DNA of 6,722 nucleotides from Chloroflexota bacterium (lineage in GTDB: Bacteria; Chloroflexota; Dormibacteria; Dormibacterales; Dormibacteraceae). Both the position numbers and the translations under genes were made by a program. The stretch covers positions 1 to 6,722 of the forward strand of contig VBGV01000103.1 in the NCBI GenBank assembly GCA_005880755.1. Reading direction: 5' to 3'. Positions 3,795 to 6,722 of this stretch are shown piece by piece. Below the pieces are notes generated by a model. That model saw nothing but the letters and a program-made list of their open reading frames with translations, was not told where the DNA came from and did no database searches. How positions within the stretch are numbered: position 1 is the first letter of the stretch; every line of letters starts with the position of its first letter.

Positions 3795-5918
3795 GTGGCG
3801 ATCGGAGCCCACCCCGAGCCAGAAGCTTCGCCTGTTCTTTTGCCGGTCAGCCCCAGGTACATCAACCGCGAGCTGTCGAGGCTCGATTTCGATGAGCGGG
3901 TGCTGGCGATGGCGGAAGATCCCAGGCTCGCGCTCCTCGAACGGGTGCGCTTCCTGGCCATCTTCAGCCAGAACCTGGATGACTTCTTCCAGGTGCGCGT
4001 CGCCGGTCTGAAGGAGCAGGTCCTGGCCGCGGTCGCGGTTGCCTCGCCGGACGGCATGTCGCCCCTCGAACAGCTGAAGGCGATCCGCTCGCGCGTCGAG
4101 GGACTGATCGACCGCCAGACGACGATCTACAACCGCGAGATCTTGCCGGCGCTCGCCCAGTCGGGAATTGTGCTTGTGCGCCAGGACGAAGTCAGCAAGA
4201 AGGAGCTGGCGCAGCTGCACACGGTCTTCCGTGAGCAGATCTTCCCGGTCCTGACCCCGCTTGCGGTCGACCCCGGGCACCCATTCCCGTATATCTCGCA
4301 CCTGTCTCTGAACCTCGCCGTGATGGTCCGCGATCCTCAGCGCAAGCAGCAGCGCTTCGCCCGGGTCAAGGTGCCTCCGGTCCTGCCGCGCTTCATCCCG
4401 CTCGATGGTTCGGTTGAGGGGGGCGAGCGCTATGTGCCGCTGGAGGACGTGATCGCGCTTCACCTTCCGCTTTTGTTCCCGGGCATGGAGATCGTCACCC
4501 AGCACCCGTTCCGGGTGACGCGCGACGGAGATCTGGACGACGTCGACAGCGATGCCGAGGACCTGCTGGCTGCGATCCAGACCGAGCTTCGACGAAGGCG
4601 ACGTCACGCGCGCGTCGTCCGGCTAGAGGTCGACCCGGGCATGTCGGCCGAGGTGCTCGACCTGCTCACGCGCGAGCTCGAGCTGCAGCCGGCGGACGTC
4701 TACCAGATCGACGGCCTCCTGGACATGGGCAGCCTCTCGGTGCTGGCGCAGCTCGACCGTCCTGACCTGAAAGAGGAGGTGTGGACGCCAACCACGCAGC
4801 CTCGGCTTCGCGGCATCGCCGCCGAGGTTCCGGACCTCTTCGCGGTGCTGCGCGCGGGCGACATCCTGGCCCATCACCCATATGACTCATTTGCGACCTC
4901 GGTCGAGGCGTTCATCGACCATGCGGCGGGCGACCCGGACGTGCTCGCCATCAAGCAGACGCTCTACCGGACGTCGGGTCCGGCCAGCCCCATCGTTCGA
5001 GCGCTGATACGCGCCGCGGAACGCGGCAAGCAGGTCGTCGCGCTGGTCGAGATCAAGGCTCGCGGCGACGAGCAAGCCAACATCGGCTGGGCCCGCGCAC
5101 TCGAGGAGGCCAACGTCCACGTCGTGTACGGGCTCCTCGGTTTGAAGACGCACGCCAAGGTCACGCTCGTGGTCAGGCGAGAGGGCGGACATATCCAGCA
5201 CTACCTGCACGTCGGGACGGGCAACTACAACCCCAACACCGCACGGGGGTACGAGGACGTGAGCCTTCTGTCAGCGGACTCCGACCTAGGCGCCGACGTG
5301 ACCGAGCTGTTCAACCTGCTCACCGGATACAGCCGGCAGAGCCGTTACCGCAAGCTCCTCGTCGCGCCCACCAACCTACGCACGGGCATCACGCAGCTCA
5401 TCGAGCGCGAAGGCGTGGTCGGGGGTCGGATCATCATCAAGGTCAACAACCTGATCGACCAGGAGATCATCGACGCGCTCTACGCAGCGTCGCAGTCGGG
5501 CGCGCAGATCGACCTCCTCGTCCGCAGCATGTGCTCGCTTCGTCCGGGCGTGCCCGGACTCTCGGAAAGGATTCGGGTTCGCTCGATCGTCGGCCAGTTC
5601 CTCGAGCACTCCCGGGTCTTCTCCTTCGGCAACGGAGGCAGGCCTGAGTACTACCTCGGATCTTCAGACCTCATGCCGCGCAACCTCGACCGGCGCGTCG
5701 AGGCGGTCGTCCCAGTCACCGATTCGAAGCTGCGCCAACGGCTGCAGCAGATCCTCGACGTCTCGCTCGCCGACGACGTGCTGGCGTGGGAGCTCGGGCC
5801 GGACGGAGCGTGGCGCCACGTCACGACCACCCGAGGAGTCAACTCGCACAACCGGTTCAAGGAGCTGGCCCTCGAGAGCGCCCACGGCAACGGCGTGGGC
5901 GGCGTGCCGCATGTCTGA
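3795..5918 (+). CDS. ppk1: Polyphosphate kinase 1 (ATP:polyphosphate phosphotransferase)
   Basis: A 707-residue PPK1, normal for the family. It reversibly transfers the ATP gamma-phosphate to inorganic polyphosphate through a phosphohistidine. The N-terminal domain shows Y-I-N-R-E-L-S and L-A-I-F-S-Q-N-L-D-D-F-F-Q-V-R-V-A-G-L; the head domain shows P-H-P-F-P-Y-I-S-H-L-S-L-N-L. In the C1 domain, K-Q-T-L-Y-R392 and A-R423-G-D-E-Q-A-N-I carry the Mg/ATP-contacting arginines. H453 in L-K-T-H-A-K and H472 in H-V-G-T-G-N-Y-N have the same 19-residue spacing as E. coli H435/H454. H605 in F-L-E-H-S-R-V-F matches E. coli H592. Two positions deviate from common consensus: R29 where W is usual (ELSW), and G424 where F is usual (ARFDE). 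GTG at 3795 is the only start between an in-frame stop at 3774 and the conserved N terminus. The downstream gene is a polyphosphate-linked CYTH-CHAD protein 5 nt away, so the two form an operon. Confidence 0.97.
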   Translation: MAIGAHPEPEASPVLLPVSPRYINRELSRLDFDERVLAMAEDPRLALLERVRFLAIFSQNLDDFFQVRVAGLKEQVLAAVAVASPDGMSPLEQLKAIRSRVEGLIDRQTTIYNREILPALAQSGIVLVRQDEVSKKELAQLHTVFREQIFPVLTPLAVDPGHPFPYISHLSLNLAVMVRDPQRKQQRFARVKVPPVLPRFIPLDGSVEGGERYVPLEDVIALHLPLLFPGMEIVTQHPFRVTRDGDLDDVDSDAEDLLAAIQTELRRRRRHARVVRLEVDPGMSAEVLDLLTRELELQPADVYQIDGLLDMGSLSVLAQLDRPDLKEEVWTPTTQPRLRGIAAEVPDLFAVLRAGDILAHHPYDSFATSVEAFIDHAAGDPDVLAIKQTLYRTSGPASPIVRALIRAAERGKQVVALVEIKARGDEQANIGWARALEEANVHVVYGLLGLKTHAKVTLVVRREGGHIQHYLHVGTGNYNPNTARGYEDVSLLSADSDLGADVTELFNLLTGYSRQSRYRKLLVAPTNLRTGITQLIEREGVVGGRIIIKVNNLIDQEIIDALYAASQSGAQIDLLVRSMCSLRPGVPGLSERIRVRSIVGQFLEHSRVFSFGNGGRPEYYLGSSDLMPRNLDRRVEAVVPVTDSKLRQRLQQILDVSLADDVLAWELGPDGAWRHVTTTRGVNSHNRFKELALESAHGNGVGGVPHV

Positions 5919-5923
5919 TCGCG

Positions 5924-6722
5924 TTGCTTGAACGCGAGGTGAAGCTCGGGGCGGGCCCCGCGTTCCACCTCCCCGACCTGGCAGGTGTCATCGAAGGTGT
6001 CGCGGTGGCGCCCCCGGAAACCGTCCGCATGGAGACCGTCTACTACGACACGCCTGACCTGCGGCTGGCGCGGTGGGGAGTCTCGCTGCGGCGCCGTGCG
6101 GGCGAAGGGTGGACGCTGAAGCTGGCCCCGCCGCCATCCACGCCCGGCAAACCAGGCGTCGTGCTGGAGCGCGACGAGCTCACCTTCCAGGGCAGCGCGA
6201 CCAAACCACCCGAAGCGGCGCTCGAGGTCGTGCGGGCATATGTCCGCAAGGCGGAGCTCGTGCCGGTGGCGCGGCTATCGACGGTGCGGCGCCGCGTCCG
6301 CCTGGTCGACGCCACCGGGACACGTGTCGCCGAGGTGGTGGACGACGAGGTTTCGGTGCGCGACGGCCGGCGCGTCGCCGCGCGCTTCCGCGAGATCGAG
6401 GTCGAGGTACCGAGCTCCAACGGCGTCGAGGGTGCCGACGGTACGGAGGGCATCATCGCGCCGCTCGTGATGCGGCTGCGCGGCGCGGGCGCCGGAGCAC
6501 CCGACCCGACCCCGAAGCACATCCGGGCCCTCGGTCCGCGGGCGATCGAGCCGCCCGAAGTCTCGCCGCAGCCTCTGGCACCCGACGCAGGGGCGAAGGA
6601 CGTGATCAAGAACGCCGTCGCGGAGTCGGTCGCCGCGCTTCTCCATCACGACCCGCTGGTCAGGACCGGTCGCGACCCGGAGGCTGTGCACCAGGCGCGG
6701 GTCGCGACGCGCAAGCTGCGGT
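5924..6722 (+). CDS. CYTH-CHAD domain protein (polyphosphate/triphosphate-binding), N-terminal part
   Basis: The frame is open from 5924 to the window end (266 residues visible, C terminus missing). The N-terminal CYTH domain (~1-200) begins with the signature E3-R-E5-V-K7 (E-x-E-x-K). It continues with Y-Y-D-T-P-D-L-R-L-A-R-W-G-V-S-L-R-R-R (40-58), G-W-T-L-K-L (62-67), R-D-E-L-T-F, and the acidic strand E157-I-E159-V-E161. These charged residues line the tunnel that binds triphosphate with metal. A proline/alanine-rich linker (~195-224) leads into a CHAD domain, whose first conserved histidine motif V-H256-Q-A-R-V-A-T-R-K-L-R is the last thing seen. CHAD domains bind polyphosphate, and related CYTH enzymes hydrolyse triphosphate. 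Its position 5 nt after ppk1 supports a role in polyphosphate binding, localisation or turnover. TTG at 5924 is chosen because it directly precedes E-R-E-V-K; no ribosome site is visible, so coupling to ppk1 is likely. Confidence 0.9.
   Translation, partial: MLEREVKLGAGPAFHLPDLAGVIEGVAVAPPETVRMETVYYDTPDLRLARWGVSLRRRAGEGWTLKLAPPPSTPGKPGVVLERDELTFQGSATKPPEAALEVVRAYVRKAELVPVARLSTVRRRVRLVDATGTRVAEVVDDEVSVRDGRRVAARFREIEVEVPSSNGVEGADGTEGIIAPLVMRLRGAGAGAPDPTPKHIRALGPRAIEPPEVSPQPLAPDAGAKDVIKNAVAESVAALLHHDPLVRTGRDPEAVHQARVATRKLR

Noticed and set aside
3636..4607. Minus-strand open frame (323 residues) opposite the 5' part of ppk1
   Set aside because: It is a shadow of the PPK1 frame, rich in R, Q, H and D with no recognisable motif, and it also runs through the pilin terminator region.
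6043..6609. Minus-strand open frame of 188 residues at the right end
   Set aside because: Its translation is Ser/Arg/Thr-rich without motifs, while the plus-strand frame here is an intact CYTH domain leading into CHAD.
1..6722. tRNA/rRNA genes, CRISPR arrays, insertion sequences, phage attachment sites
   Set aside because: No repeat-spacer pattern, transposase motifs, terminal inverted repeats or tRNA-like cloverleaf was seen on either strand; almost all the sequence is accounted for by ordinary genes.

Overview
The window is a GC-rich bacterial segment holding eight protein genes and no RNA genes, mobile elements or CRISPR arrays. High GC, a short Flp-type pilin whose mature form starts with the residues QGMVEYALIL, an actinobacterial-looking PPK1 and a CYTH-CHAD protein together suggest a Chloroflexota/Dormibacterota- or Actinobacteria-like bacterium, perhaps environmental. 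This placement is an inference from protein style, not a proven assignment.

Left block (1-2019, + strand): the C-terminal end of a medium-chain dehydrogenase/quinone-reductase-like oxidoreductase overlaps by 4 nt (TTGA) a DedA-family membrane protein with a TTG start. A SAM-dependent O-methyltransferase follows after a 50-nt gap and has a good Shine-Dalgarno. The three could form one transcription unit, but they share no obvious pathway.

Middle block (2020-3338, - strand): a LysR-family regulator, then 80 nt downstream a 103-residue protein ending in a textbook C2H2 zinc finger. The zinc-finger gene converges on the methyltransferase with no spacer: their stop codons abut inside one TGATCA palindrome.

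Right block (3339-6722, + strand): an AT-richer intergenic region separates lysR from a divergent 51-residue Flp/type IVb prepilin, which is followed by a GC-rich hairpin. Next come polyphosphate kinase (ppk1) and, 5 nt later, a CYTH-CHAD protein cut off by the window end. The last two form a clear polyphosphate module: PPK1 makes the polymer, the CYTH fold binds or cleaves triphosphate/polyphosphate, and CHAD binds polyphosphate.

The most notable points are the classical C2H2 finger in a bacterial setting, the orphan pilin gene beside a divergent LysR gene, the ppk1/CYTH-CHAD pair, frequent non-ATG starts, and signs that several genes may be transcribed without leaders. Nothing here clearly amounts to a new multi-gene system.
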